NCBI GenBank assembly: GCA_037968995.1
Contig: JBBKWP010000162.1
Location: forward strand, 1 to 38,519
From: JAEXNA01 sp037968995
GTDB taxonomy: Bacteria; Vulcanimicrobiota; Xenobia; Xenobiales; JADMJV01
DNA: 38,519 nt
Reading direction: 5' to 3'
The notes under the pieces were generated by a model. It did no database searches, was not told where the DNA came from, and saw nothing but the letters and a program-made list of their open reading frames with translations. Shown piece after piece: positions 8,062 through 16,589 of the stretch. Within the stretch, counting starts at the first letter, position 1, and the number at the start of each line of letters is the position of its first letter. Both the position numbers and the translations under genes were made by a program.

Positions 8062-8772
8062 TTGAGTCACTCGAGCACACCGGGCGAAGATGGTCCGCAG
8101 TCTCATCAAGTGACTCTTGAGCATCTGCTCGAGAACGGCCGGACCTTGCGCCCGACTCGGGCCCACGCCCCCGACATCTGGCTCATCACTTGGAAGGGCC
8201 AGCAGATTCTTATAAAGACCTACCAACACACATCGATACTTTATCGTAACACTGTCGGTAGATGGGCGATGAACCGGGAGTGGTGGGCACTCCGTGCCTT
8301 GGAAGGGAGCGGATGCGCGCCTTATCCGTATTTCCGTATATCCCCGTGGAGTGTGGCCATGGAATTTGTCCCCGGCGTTCCTCTCGAAAAGTTGGAGCGG
8401 GGGGCGGTGCCCGCCGAAGAGTTGGTGCGCGAAGGCGAAAGGCTGCTCGCAACCTTGACCCACCACCGAGTGGTCCATTCCGACTTGGGTCACGATCACT
8501 GGGGGTCTCAAGGGCGAGAGTGCAACCTGATCTGGAACTCCGAACGACGACGCCTAGTGGCCATCGATTTCGCAGGCTGCGTTCAACGACGCCGGGGCCT
8601 GACTCCATGGTCTCGCCTCACAGAATCGCTCTGGCTACACGACGCTCTGCTCTTGACCAAACTCCTCTACCAGCACGGAGATGACACAACTTCGGACCAC
8701 TCGGGCTGGAAGCTTCCCTCCCAACGTACCGTGGCTTGGTGGAAGTTGATGCGGCTTCTCGGCAAAGTCTAA
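8062..8772 (+). CDS. Protein-kinase-fold (KdkA/RIO-like) protein
   Basis: 236 residues with the core of a small eukaryotic-like kinase fold: a lysine in strand 3 (K52, in ILIKTY), a Glu in the following helix (E73), the catalytic loop H139-S-D141-L with Asn155 downstream, and an IDF at 168-170 as metal-binding Asp. This pattern fits lipopolysaccharide-core kinases and RIO/Bud32-type kinases; the substrate cannot be read from sequence. There is no membrane segment. The start is TTG with AAGGA 6 nt upstream; GTG 8110 is an alternative. It ends 9 bp before the convergent dipeptidase gene. Transcription must pass the greA terminator or start within it. Confidence 0.7.
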   Translation: MSHSSTPGEDGPQSHQVTLEHLLENGRTLRPTRAHAPDIWLITWKGQQILIKTYQHTSILYRNTVGRWAMNREWWALRALEGSGCAPYPYFRISPWSVAMEFVPGVPLEKLERGAVPAEELVREGERLLATLTHHRVVHSDLGHDHWGSQGRECNLIWNSERRRLVAIDFAGCVQRRRGLTPWSRLTESLWLHDALLLTKLLYQHGDDTTSDHSGWKLPSQRTVAWWKLMRLLGKV

Positions 8773-8773
8773 C

Positions 8774-8796
8774 CTGAGCGTTTACGGGCCGCTCAG
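8774..8796. terminator. Possible bidirectional hairpin between convergent genes
   Basis: A perfect 7-bp inverted repeat CTGAGCG / CGCTCAG with a 9-nt loop sits in the 9-bp gap and start of the convergent gene end. There is no T run on either side, so it is at best a weak terminator. Confidence 0.35.
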
Positions 8797-9420
8797 TTCG
8801 CTGAAACTTTGATCCGAGATCGGAAAACGTTTCCAGCCTTGGAAGTCATAGTGCCACCACTCATTGGATAAAGCCTCGAACCCGTGGCGCTCCATCACAT
8901 CTTTGAGTTTGGTCCGATGGGCCCGGGCTTGGGCAGTGCTCCCCTGATAGTCGTGATGGGCCTTTTCTGAGAAATCATCATAATAAGACGGCATTGCTAC
9001 AGGGCGTCCGGTCTTGAGGTCGACCAGAGTCAGGTCCACGGCCGCGCCGCGGTTGTGTCTGGACCCCTGCGCGGGATCCGCCACATAGGCGCGTTGAGCC
9101 ACTGGAGTCCGGTCCCACATCAGTTGAGTCACGGAATGCGGACGATAGGCGTCGAGAATCAACAACCCAAGCCCGTCCTTCTCCAGTTCTCGGCGGACCT
9201 CCACCAAAGCCACGGCGGCCTCGCGTCTCAGGAAGGCGCGCGCCTCCGGGTAGACCGCGAAGCCCAAGAAATTGTTCGACGTCGCGTAGCGAATGTCCAA
9301 TCTCAGGGCCGGATCGATCTTCACCAACTCCACTAAGTCGGTGGACTCAGCAAGCGCGACTTGACCGAAGGCCAAGCAGAGGCCCAATCCCGTGGTGACA
9401 GCTATTACAGCAACCTTCAT
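8782..9420 (-). CDS. D-Ala-D-Ala dipeptidase, VanX family (peptidase M15D)
   Basis: 212 residues from the chosen ATG. It begins with a signal peptide (hydrophobic to about residue 20, likely cleavage after A24). The zinc site of the family is complete: SxHxxGxAxD with S120, H122, D129, and ExWWH with E187 and H190. The DAYRP at 90-94 supplies the conserved Arg. It would hydrolyse D-alanyl-D-alanine, here in the periplasm, which suggests peptidoglycan peptide recycling rather than cytosolic vancomycin resistance; no vanH/vanA-type genes are nearby. The frame is open upstream to 9492, but the signal peptide argues for the start given. Confidence 0.9.
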   Translation of the reverse strand: MKVAVIAVTTGLGLCLAFGQVALAESTDLVELVKIDPALRLDIRYATSNNFLGFAVYPEARAFLRREAAVALVEVRRELEKDGLGLLILDAYRPHSVTQLMWDRTPVAQRAYVADPAQGSRHNRGAAVDLTLVDLKTGRPVAMPSYYDDFSEKAHHDYQGSTAQARAHRTKLKDVMERHGFEALSNEWWHYDFQGWKRFPISDQSFSELSGP

Positions 9421-9532
9421 GCTGCGCGATTTCGTCAGCCTGAAGCCCTTGCCTGCTGAAAGTCCTTGAGGCAGTCGACGGTACGCCGACAAGGAATGGC
9501 ACGCCTAACCCTCCCCGACTTAGAGGTTGACC

Positions 9533-10021
9533 GTGTCTTTGCCAGAACGTGCATGGATGAGCGACACCGTCTGCCCCCGTTGCAACTTGGTCACCAATAG
9601 ATTGAGCTTCCGACAATGGACGGTCGCGGTTTGCCCTCGTTGCGAAGGCTCGTTCACCGAAGAAGATGGTCTGGTCTCCATGCTTCGGCAGCCCGACCTC
9701 CGCCTTTCCAGTCTGCGGCCGGCCCTCCTCAGGAACCTTGTCCCTCCCCGCAGTTCGGAAGAAGAGCGGGAGTCCGTCTTCTGTCCTACCTGTAACAGCC
9801 CTATGCGTCGCGAGCACTACTCCGACGTAAAGACGGTGCTCATCGACCGCTGTCCAGAGGGCCACGGCATTTGGCTCGACGACGGAGAACTCGGGACCCT
9901 GTTGACCACCCTTGAAGAGCGCGAACCTCCGGCCGAACCTAGTGTGTGGGAGTCGCTTCGCCGATTCTTTGGCCTCATTCCGAAAATCCCCCAGCGCTCA
10001 AGTTCGCCCCTGACGGAATAG
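9533..10021 (+). CDS. TFIIB-type zinc-ribbon protein
   Basis: About 162 residues with two zinc-ribbon units. The first has CPRC twice near residues 14 and 34. The second, near the middle, has CPTC followed by R-C-P and the hallmark HGIWLDDGEL of the zf-TFIIB family (COG3809). Function is unknown; nucleic acid or protein contact is plausible. GTG 9533 is chosen because AGAGG lies 6 nt upstream, whereas the TTG at 9527 is too close to it. The gene ends 2 bp before the convergent M16 peptidase gene. Confidence 0.8.
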   Translation: MSLPERAWMSDTVCPRCNLVTNRLSFRQWTVAVCPRCEGSFTEEDGLVSMLRQPDLRLSSLRPALLRNLVPPRSSEEERESVFCPTCNSPMRREHYSDVKTVLIDRCPEGHGIWLDDGELGTLLTTLEEREPPAEPSVWESLRRFFGLIPKIPQRSSSPLTE

Positions 10022-10023
10022 AA

Positions 10024-12732
10024 TTAAGACTCGGACTCCGACTCGTCTTCCTCGGCGGTGTGACCCTGGAGGTGTGCGTACACCCCGTTCTCCGGATTCA
10101 GGTAGCGACTCGCCGCGGACTTTATCTCCTCGAGGGTCACCGCGCCGATCCGGTCTGAACCCGTCCAGACTTCACTCCACGGCAAAACCATCACTCGACC
10201 GGCGATCTCGAGCGCCCAATCTTCCAATTCGTCAGTACCGAACGCTTCCTCAGCGCACCAACCAACCTTCGCCTTTTCCAACTCCGATTCATCGAAGCTT
10301 TCAGATAGACCGTTCAAGAACTCCACGAGGCTCTGCTTGCGGTCCGCCGTCTCAAAGGCGTCGGTGGTTGCCATCCCTAGATGGAGCAACGGATGGTCTC
10401 GAGTCGGGGACTCGTAACTCACCCAGACTTCTAGAGCAAGACCTGTATCTCGCACAAAATGGTCGTGCAAACGACTCGAGTCGCCGTGTCCGATCATCCG
10501 AGAAAGAAGCTCCGCGGCTTCATAATCGCGATGGCCGACACGCGGGAAACGAAAACTCGCCAAAAAATAAGAATATCCTGACCGCTCTTGAAACACCAAG
10601 GTCTGAGCCCGCAGGGGGGAGACGGGCTCCTCATCGGACTGAACCGGCCAGGCGGTCTGTTTGGAATGTATTCCTCTGGAGCTCAATTCTCGACCGAAGG
10701 TACGACCTACCCAATCCGCGGCTCGGGACGGGTCGCATCCTCCGGCTATGACCACCAACAGTTTCGATGGGTCGACTGCCCGATCAAAATGTTTCCGCAA
10801 ATCCTCGCTGGTGAGGTTGAGAAGATCGTCTTTCCAGCCGATCACGGGGTGACCGTAGGGATGATTAGGAAACGCCGCCTTCTGAAGCTGCTCGTAGACC
10901 TTGCCCAAAGGACTAGAGTCGACGCGAAGCGAGCGCTCCTCCAGAACCACCTCCCGCTCGGTCAGAAAAAGATCCTCATCGATGGACAGGTTCGCGAAAC
11001 GGTCAGACTCCAAACAGAGAGCGTCGGCCAGTCCCGCGGCCACGACGTAATCCGTGTAGACCGTGAAGTCCTCAGAGGTGAAAGCGTTGTTCATTCCCCC
11101 TTTTTGGGCCAAGATGGCGTCGAACTCGCCGTCGGGAAACCTTTCGGTGCCTCGAAACATCAGATGTTCCAAGAAGTGCGACATTCCCGAAGCTCCTTCG
11201 GGTTCGTCCATCGATCCCGTCAGAGTCCAGACTTGCACCGAGATAGAGAGCAGTTCCGGTCGTGGGAGACTCAACAGGTGGACCCCGTTGGGCAACACCC
11301 GAAGTTCCCCGCGCTCATGATGGGCCACGAGTTTGGCCGAGGAATCCTCCTCTTTGGGAAAGTCCGGAGTCGGGCTCAATTCCAAGGGCGACACCCGATA
11401 TTGACGAAAATGAGTCCGACTTGGAGAGTCAAAAAAGCCGGCCTCGATTCCTTGCGGAGGGGTCCGTCCAGAAAGACAGACCACCGCTTGCTCTGGCTTC
11501 AGAAGTCGATTCAGTGTGGTCTCAAGAGTCGCTGAATCGATCCTCTGAAGAATCGCCTCGCGTCGCAGATCCGGTAACCAAGGCTCTTGGAAGAGAACGT
11601 GGTCGAGAAGTCGTGAGGCCAATCCGGACAGTGAGTCGTACTCGAACGTTAGGGATGCCAAGGCGAACGAGCGAAACTGCTCAACTTCGGACTCGGGAAG
11701 GCCGTCTTTTATGATCTGGTCCATGCTGACCCGGACCGTCCGAAGCGCCTTTTCCAGATTGGAATGGTCCGTCTGCAACGAGATCCAGAGACACCCACCG
11801 AGAAACCCGGCCCAAAGACGGCTACCAGCAGAGTAAGCGAGACCTTCCCTAGCGCGAACGGCGCGAGTCAGTCGCGACAAAAAAGCCCCCCCAAAGAGCT
11901 CATTGGCCATCTGAGACTCCAAGTACTTGGGGTCGCCCCGCCCCACCGCCGGCATCCCAATGAGGACTCTACTTTGGTCTGTGGGGAAATCTAAATTTTG
12001 AAATCTTTCCGGATCAGCTAAAAGAATGCCCGTACTTGGCCGTGGAATACGATGAGGCTCTCGTCCTTGGGCGGACGCCGAAAACGTCTGTTCAACGAGA
12101 CGCTCAAGTTCCGAGTCGACGAACCGACCGGTCACGCACAGCGCCGCTGGCGTGGAGCCTAGAAGCACCCGCTGGTGAAAATCAGACAGTCCGGAAGGTG
12201 TGGCGCCTTGCAGCGCTTCGACGGATCCTGAAACCGGGCGCCCGTACGGAGAATGGACGCCAAACAGCATACCTCTGGCCAGATCCGCGTGAGCGGAGCG
12301 CTGTTCATCAGAGCGCGCGAGCAACTGCTCCAACTGCTCCCGAGCGGCGGTCGCCACCTCCGCACTGTCAAAGCGAGGCTCAAAAAGCATCGCGGCCAGC
12401 AGACCCACTCCCCAATCGAGGTCATCAGGAAGCACAGAGAGTTCCAGCACGAAAAGGTCTCTGCTGGCGAAAACATCGAGGTTCGCTCCATGGCGGTCAC
12501 ATTCCAGGGCGAAAGCTCGTCGGTCCCACCGACCCGCACCTCGGCACAGCAGCGTTCCCAACAGTTCTGAGTAGCCTTCTTCCCCCGCCGCCTCGGACGA
12601 GGCGCCGGCCCGAAAAGCCAGCACCATTTGCACGAACTCTGACTGAGGAAGCGGCAAAGCAGCTAGAGTGAACCCAGCAGACAGGGAGCGGAAGAAAACC
12701 GAGCTATAAACGGGCGCTAAGGGTTCTGGCAC
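10024..12732 (-). CDS. M16-family zinc peptidase, two-lobe fusion with inactive first lobe
   Basis: 902 residues made of two M16 halves, each an N and C domain. The second half is active: HxxEH at 519-523 (HFLEH) with a third-ligand Glu near 598-599 (VVLEER). The first half keeps the fold but the HxxEH position reads YSELL (54-58), and it retains the Arg/Tyr loop (LTRAVRAREGLAYS) typical of the non-catalytic subunit. M16 enzymes form a clam shell that degrades peptides or small proteins. In pitrilysin and PqqL the active half comes first; here the order is reversed, as though a beta/alpha pair had been fused the other way. No signal peptide is visible. Start is GTG without a clear ribosome-binding site, 100 bp behind nhaC. 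Confidence 0.88.
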   Translation of the reverse strand: MPEPLAPVYSSVFFRSLSAGFTLAALPLPQSEFVQMVLAFRAGASSEAAGEEGYSELLGTLLCRGAGRWDRRAFALECDRHGANLDVFASRDLFVLELSVLPDDLDWGVGLLAAMLFEPRFDSAEVATAAREQLEQLLARSDEQRSAHADLARGMLFGVHSPYGRPVSGSVEALQGATPSGLSDFHQRVLLGSTPAALCVTGRFVDSELERLVEQTFSASAQGREPHRIPRPSTGILLADPERFQNLDFPTDQSRVLIGMPAVGRGDPKYLESQMANELFGGAFLSRLTRAVRAREGLAYSAGSRLWAGFLGGCLWISLQTDHSNLEKALRTVRVSMDQIIKDGLPESEVEQFRSFALASLTFEYDSLSGLASRLLDHVLFQEPWLPDLRREAILQRIDSATLETTLNRLLKPEQAVVCLSGRTPPQGIEAGFFDSPSRTHFRQYRVSPLELSPTPDFPKEEDSSAKLVAHHERGELRVLPNGVHLLSLPRPELLSISVQVWTLTGSMDEPEGASGMSHFLEHLMFRGTERFPDGEFDAILAQKGGMNNAFTSEDFTVYTDYVVAAGLADALCLESDRFANLSIDEDLFLTEREVVLEERSLRVDSSPLGKVYEQLQKAAFPNHPYGHPVIGWKDDLLNLTSEDLRKHFDRAVDPSKLLVVIAGGCDPSRAADWVGRTFGRELSSRGIHSKQTAWPVQSDEEPVSPLRAQTLVFQERSGYSYFLASFRFPRVGHRDYEAAELLSRMIGHGDSSRLHDHFVRDTGLALEVWVSYESPTRDHPLLHLGMATTDAFETADRKQSLVEFLNGLSESFDESELEKAKVGWCAEEAFGTDELEDWALEIAGRVMVLPWSEVWTGSDRIGAVTLEEIKSAASRYLNPENGVYAHLQGHTAEEDESESES

Positions 12733-12832
12733 GGTCGCGCTGTTCGCGAGTCACCGAGGCTGGCCTTCCGGTAAGGGCCTCAGTCCGATTGGCTTGTCGT
12801 TCTTAATGGCGTGATTGATCTCGAGAACGACC

Positions 12833-14251
12833 TTAGAGTGCCAAGCCCACCAGAAAATAGCCTAAGGTCGCGGTGCCTCCGGCGATCATGGCATACGGGA
12901 GTTGAGTTCTCACGTGGTCGATGTGGTCGGTCGCAGAAACCATGGAGCTCATGATCGTGGTATCACTGATCGGCGAGGCGTGGTCGCCAAAGATTCCACC
13001 GGCCATAGCGGCGGCCAAGAAGGGCGCTTTCGCCACCCCGAGCGCACCCGCCGCCGGCACGGCGATGGGAATCATGATCGCGAAGGTTCCCCAAGAGGTG
13101 CCGGTGGAGAACGCTGTTCCGGCAGCCACCAGGAAAGTCAGGGGAAGCATCAGACTCGGACTGATGTTTCCCTGAGCCCACTCCGCCACGTAGACTCCGG
13201 TGCCCAACTGTTTGGTCAGGTCCCCCAAAGTTAGGGCCAACAAAATGATGAGCGCGAGGGGCAGCATTCCCTGGGCCCCCTTGATGCCGAAGCGTACCAA
13301 CTCATCCAGTCCCTTGGAAGGTCGACGCCATTGGCTCCTCAGATAGAGCGCCCAGATCAAAGCGATTCCTAGCAGCACGGCCCACAGGACCGAAAGCGCA
13401 CCGTCGCCTTTTTCTAGGCTACCCTCCCCCGTTATCCATAGACCGGCCGGCATGGCGATCAGAAGAGTCAAAATCGGTATCAACATCAACCACGGGGAGG
13501 CGGTGGTGTCCTCCGGCGGAGGCGCGAAGGTGGATTCGTCCATCATCGGCTGAGCCCCATCGGAAAGAAGTTTACCGGCCTGAGTTCGCGCCTCAGCCGC
13601 CTTCATGGGACCGATGTTCCAATCGAAGGTGGCCACCACGAAAGCGAGGCCGACCGAAACGATGGAATAGAAACTATACGGTATGGCGGAAATGAAGAGC
13701 TGAACCGGCTCGGGCTCATTGATCTTGCTCAACAGATTCACGTTATAAGCGCCCCAAGCGTTGAGGGGAATCAAAATACAAACCGGAGCCGCCGTGGAGT
13801 CGATCAGGTAGGCCAACTTCTCGCGGGCGATGCGAAACTTGTCGAACAGCGGTCTGGCCAGCGCGCCGGCAACCAGTATGGTGAGGCTTCCTTCGATGAA
13901 GATGACGACCCCTAAGACCCAAACGAAAATTGAAGTCGCCCGTTTCGATTTCAACCAACCGCTCTGTTCCATCCAGCGAATGAAAGCCGCCGTACCTCCG
14001 ACGCTCTGCATGGTCGCGATCAACGTTCCTATCAAAAACGTGAAAAGCAGCACCATGGCGCTCTCGGGGTCGGTGATGGTGCCCACAATGAGTTGAACCG
14101 TGAGGGGAAAGCCTCCCAGGACACTCCCCGTGAGCAGCATCGAGCCCACCAAGATCCCTAGCCCCAAGGACAAATACACTTGCCGTGTGGCGATCGCTAA
14201 GACAATAGCGATAGCCGGAGGGAGCAGCGACCAAACCGACGGTTCCGTCAA
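12833..14251 (-). CDS. Na+/H+ antiporter, NhaC family
   Basis: 472 residues, about 11-12 membrane segments. The signature GIFGDHASPISDTTIMSS near the C-terminus and DHIDHVRTQLPYA following it are diagnostic for the NhaC family, and the middle membrane helices carry the usual Gly/Ser/Thr-rich TSWGTF motif. It would exchange protons for sodium, or in some members carry amino or organic acids. It begins with TTG whose last bases overlap the TGA of the upstream kinase-like gene (TTGA), so translation is probably coupled. Confidence 0.88.
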   Translation of the reverse strand: MTEPSVWSLLPPAIAIVLAIATRQVYLSLGLGILVGSMLLTGSVLGGFPLTVQLIVGTITDPESAMVLLFTFLIGTLIATMQSVGGTAAFIRWMEQSGWLKSKRATSIFVWVLGVVIFIEGSLTILVAGALARPLFDKFRIAREKLAYLIDSTAAPVCILIPLNAWGAYNVNLLSKINEPEPVQLFISAIPYSFYSIVSVGLAFVVATFDWNIGPMKAAEARTQAGKLLSDGAQPMMDESTFAPPPEDTTASPWLMLIPILTLLIAMPAGLWITGEGSLEKGDGALSVLWAVLLGIALIWALYLRSQWRRPSKGLDELVRFGIKGAQGMLPLALIILLALTLGDLTKQLGTGVYVAEWAQGNISPSLMLPLTFLVAAGTAFSTGTSWGTFAIMIPIAVPAAGALGVAKAPFLAAAMAGGIFGDHASPISDTTIMSSMVSATDHIDHVRTQLPYAMIAGGTATLGYFLVGLAL

Positions 14252-15009
14252 GACTTCAACACCAGAGCCCCCAAAGCCGGGCCTTCCTCAAGCGGACAGA
14301 CCTCTAGAGCGATCCCAGAATCAAGCTCCGTAGGCCAAGCCTTGTGCAATTCCGGCGCCGCGAAACGGCCTGAAAGTACCATCCGCTGGAACGGCGCCAA
14401 GACCTGGCGTGCCTTGACAACTTCCCGCAACGCCTCCAACGGTAGCTGGCCGGCTCTCCAAGCCTCGGCCCGCAAAGCCTCTTCTAAGCCGAGTTCATTG
14501 ACACGCGGATAGGTCCCCTTGGTCAGAAACGTACCGTCCACCCAAAGACTCTCAGCAAGGCCCGTTCCGGCCGTCAAAAGAATGGTGGGTGTGGATTTGG
14601 GCGCCACCCCTCCTTTAGGGGACTGAAGGTGTCCCCAACCGGCACAGACGTCATCGTCGAACAGGGGACCGATTTCGCGACCGGTGCGCTCTCGTACGGT
14701 TTTCACGAGGTCCGGCAGAGGAGAGGCGTAGGTCGATTCCACCACGGACCCACGCCGGGAGTCCTTGCGGCCCGCACAGGCGGTGGCTACTTGCTCATCT
14801 TGGTCTAAAAAGGCCCAACCGGAGAGCCATTCAGCGATGGCTTCGACTCTTCGGTGGCCCCATCGGGAAGTTGGTTCCGTACCATCGCGTTGCGGGAGCC
14901 AAAGTTCCATCTGAACGACGACCTCGGAGTCTTCAAAGCGCATGAGACGTGCTCGGGTACCCCCGATATCTAGTGCCGTACCCCGCATGCACGTCAATGC
15001 CTGTTCCAT
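14248..15009 (-). CDS. ASKHA sugar-kinase-like protein (ROK/BadF-like)
   Basis: 253 residues. The N-terminal phosphate-1 loop ALDIGGTRARL and a second Gly-Thr-Gly motif (LTAGTGLAESLWVDG) identify an actin-like ATPase fold of the sugar-kinase kind. The ROK zinc motif CxCGxxGCxE is missing, and the protein is shorter than usual (about 250 against 300), so it may be a divergent or non-catalytic member; substrate unknown. ATG 15009 has GGGAGG 8 nt upstream. The stop overlaps the nhaC start, so both belong to one transcript. Confidence 0.65.
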   Translation of the reverse strand: MEQALTCMRGTALDIGGTRARLMRFEDSEVVVQMELWLPQRDGTEPTSRWGHRRVEAIAEWLSGWAFLDQDEQVATACAGRKDSRRGSVVESTYASPLPDLVKTVRERTGREIGPLFDDDVCAGWGHLQSPKGGVAPKSTPTILLTAGTGLAESLWVDGTFLTKGTYPRVNELGLEEALRAEAWRAGQLPLEALREVVKARQVLAPFQRMVLSGRFAAPELHKAWPTELDSGIALEVCPLEEGPALGALVLKS

Positions 15010-15069
15010 AGAAAAAGACCTCCCGACTCCGCGCTGAGTCAAAAGGCCTTGGAGATGACGGTCAACCCC

Positions 15070-15109
15070 CGAGCCATCCTAGGACCAGATTTTTACAGTC
15101 CTAGGGCTC
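15070..15109. other. Long imperfect inverted repeat
   Basis: CCTAGGAC and GTCCTAGG form an 8-bp perfect stem, extended outward by GAGCC/GGCTC with a small asymmetry, around a 12-nt AT-rich loop. It overlaps the 3' end of the glycine-rich gene and has no T tract after it. It may be a transcript-stabilising or regulatory hairpin. Confidence 0.45.
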
Positions 15110-15572
15110 CCAAAAGGGCGCCAACGCCCGCGAAAGCCAAGGGACCGGCTCCAAAAGCGTTTCCTGCAATCGCCAAGACAGCACCTTTGGTGCCGCCACT
15201 TATCGCACCAATGCCTCCCGCCAGACTAGCGTCCTTCAAGACCCCAGCGCCGGGGTTTCCAGAGGCGGCCGAAGCCACAGCCTTATCATGTCCACCGGTA
15301 ACGGCGCCGACCGTACCGTCGATCGCGGCACCTAACTGGGCAGTTGCCCAAACGTCGCCGCCCGTGAAGTAATGAGCACCAAGACCCGTCAAAGCACCGC
15401 TCACGGCCCGCTGGAGGACTTTGCGAGGAGAGTAGTGTCCTTTCACGCTCGCCGCGCTCAGGCTGACCTCTTCCTTCGGGGGGGACGCTATCGGCTCCGC
15501 CTGAGGCTCACTCGTGGGGACGACGGAAACGCTTCTTCGTGCCGTCACGGGCGCTCCAGCTAGGATCTGCAT
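15093..15572 (-). CDS. Gly/Ala-rich (glycine-zipper-like) small protein, unknown
   Basis: 159 residues. The first ~60 are polar with Pro, Ser and Glu; the remaining ~100 are Gly/Ala-rich hydrophobic stretches (for example AGGIGAISGGTKGAV and ALLGALGL), a composition seen in glycine-zipper membrane proteins and in some bacteriocin-like peptides. No cleavable signal is obvious. ATG 15572 is preceded by GGAAG 9 nt upstream. It is divergent from the BrxA-like gene. I do not recognise a family. Confidence 0.55.
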   Translation of the reverse strand: MQILAGAPVTARRSVSVVPTSEPQAEPIASPPKEEVSLSAASVKGHYSPRKVLQRAVSGALTGLGAHYFTGGDVWATAQLGAAIDGTVGAVTGGHDKAVASAASGNPGAGVLKDASLAGGIGAISGGTKGAVLAIAGNAFGAGPLAFAGVGALLGALGL

Positions 15573-15729
15573 AATGATATCTTCCAATCGTCTCGCCCAT
15601 ATCTCACAGTGCGAATTCTACTTGTTCGTTCTAGAATATGTTACTAACTTCGCGAATTTGTGACTCTAGCGTTAACCCGTGGACGAAAAACCCACATTTT
15701 TATACTAAAGTGCTGGTCTCTAGGGAATC
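15573..15729. promoter_or_regulatory. Divergent promoter region
   Basis: AT-richer spacer between the divergent glycine-rich and BrxA-like genes. A plus-strand -10 candidate TATACT lies at 15701-15706, with only a weak -35 (TGGACG, 15-nt spacer). AGGGA just before the TTG at 15730 is a ribosome-binding site. Confidence 0.35.
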
Positions 15730-16584
15730 TTGAAGTCACGAATCTGCAAGACCGACTGGCTTGAACCTGAACCCCTCAAGGATCTCCAGTTTCTACCCAG
15801 AAAACGATCTCATCTCGATCTTGGAGTACATTTTTCCATCGTGAACACATCCTACGCCTTAGCAGAACGGCAAGAAGTGCAAACTCGCCTGCTCCGAGTC
15901 GGCCTCGCAGTGGACGAAAGTCGCGCCTATTGGCGCTTAGCCGACCCCACGATACCGTCACAAGACCTTGTTGAGAGAGCTTTCGAGGAACAGTGGTTCG
16001 GGACAAAGAGTATTCAACGCGTCAGCTATCTCATAAATACAGTGAGCGATCGCATCGGCGGTGGCACCGAGGAACTCCTCGCGTGGGACCCCGAGGACGC
16101 TCAGGACCGGGCTTGGGTCTGCCATTGGCACCTTCAGCGCACCGACATCATCTACCGTCAATTCACCGATCAATATGTCTGCGAACTCCTAAAAAGTGAT
16201 GACCCAGTACTGGATAAATCCTCGACCCTGGAGTGGCTTCATACCTTGGCGCCGGGACGGTGGAACGGGTCTACCGCTGATCGTTTGGCGACCGGTCTTA
16301 TTTCGAGTTTATCGGAAGCAGGCTACTGCGATGTTACTCCGCTCCCCCGTCCGCTGGCTGCTCCGGTCCTATCAGACCACGCGCTCGCCTATCTACTGTA
16401 CCTTCTCAAGCGAATGACCTTTGAAGGGTCCCTACTGGACAATCCTTACATCAGGAGCAGCGCGTCCGAGTCTAGTCTCAAGCAAAGACTCCAGCAACTC
16501 CCAAACTTTGACGCTGAGTCGGCCAACAATTCGAATCTTCAGTGGACGCACGACAGTTTCACCAGTTGGCTCAACAGCCTTTAG
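15730..16584 (+). CDS. Unknown helical protein, possibly BrxA (DUF1819)-like
   Basis: 284 residues, mostly helical, with no signal peptide or membrane segment. Residues ~125-230 resemble DUF1819/BrxA: a helix with aromatic and Asp-Phe-like positions (TDIIYRQFTDQYV at 138-150), a Trp-(Asn/Ser)-x-Ser-Thr turn (W178 to T182), and then a helix ending LSEAGYCD at 194-201, the point where BrxA usually has LAEAGYL. BrxA binds DNA and is part of BREX phage defence. No other BREX gene is visible, so this may be an orphan or a different system. The resemblance is from pattern memory only. The start is TTG with AGGGA 4-5 nt upstream. It converges, at 5 bp, on the CHAT protease gene. Confidence 0.5.
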   Translation: MKSRICKTDWLEPEPLKDLQFLPRKRSHLDLGVHFSIVNTSYALAERQEVQTRLLRVGLAVDESRAYWRLADPTIPSQDLVERAFEEQWFGTKSIQRVSYLINTVSDRIGGGTEELLAWDPEDAQDRAWVCHWHLQRTDIIYRQFTDQYVCELLKSDDPVLDKSSTLEWLHTLAPGRWNGSTADRLATGLISSLSEAGYCDVTPLPRPLAAPVLSDHALAYLLYLLKRMTFEGSLLDNPYIRSSASESSLKQRLQQLPNFDAESANNSNLQWTHDSFTSWLNSL

Positions 16585-16589
16585 ACACC

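Noticed and set aside
8782..9420. Vancomycin resistance cluster
   Set aside because: Only a VanX-like dipeptidase with signal peptide; no vanH, ligase or VanR/S genes near.
10588..11535. Plus-strand open frame of 315 codons
   Set aside because: Antisense to the M16 peptidase; product composition looks random and the opposite strand has conserved motifs.
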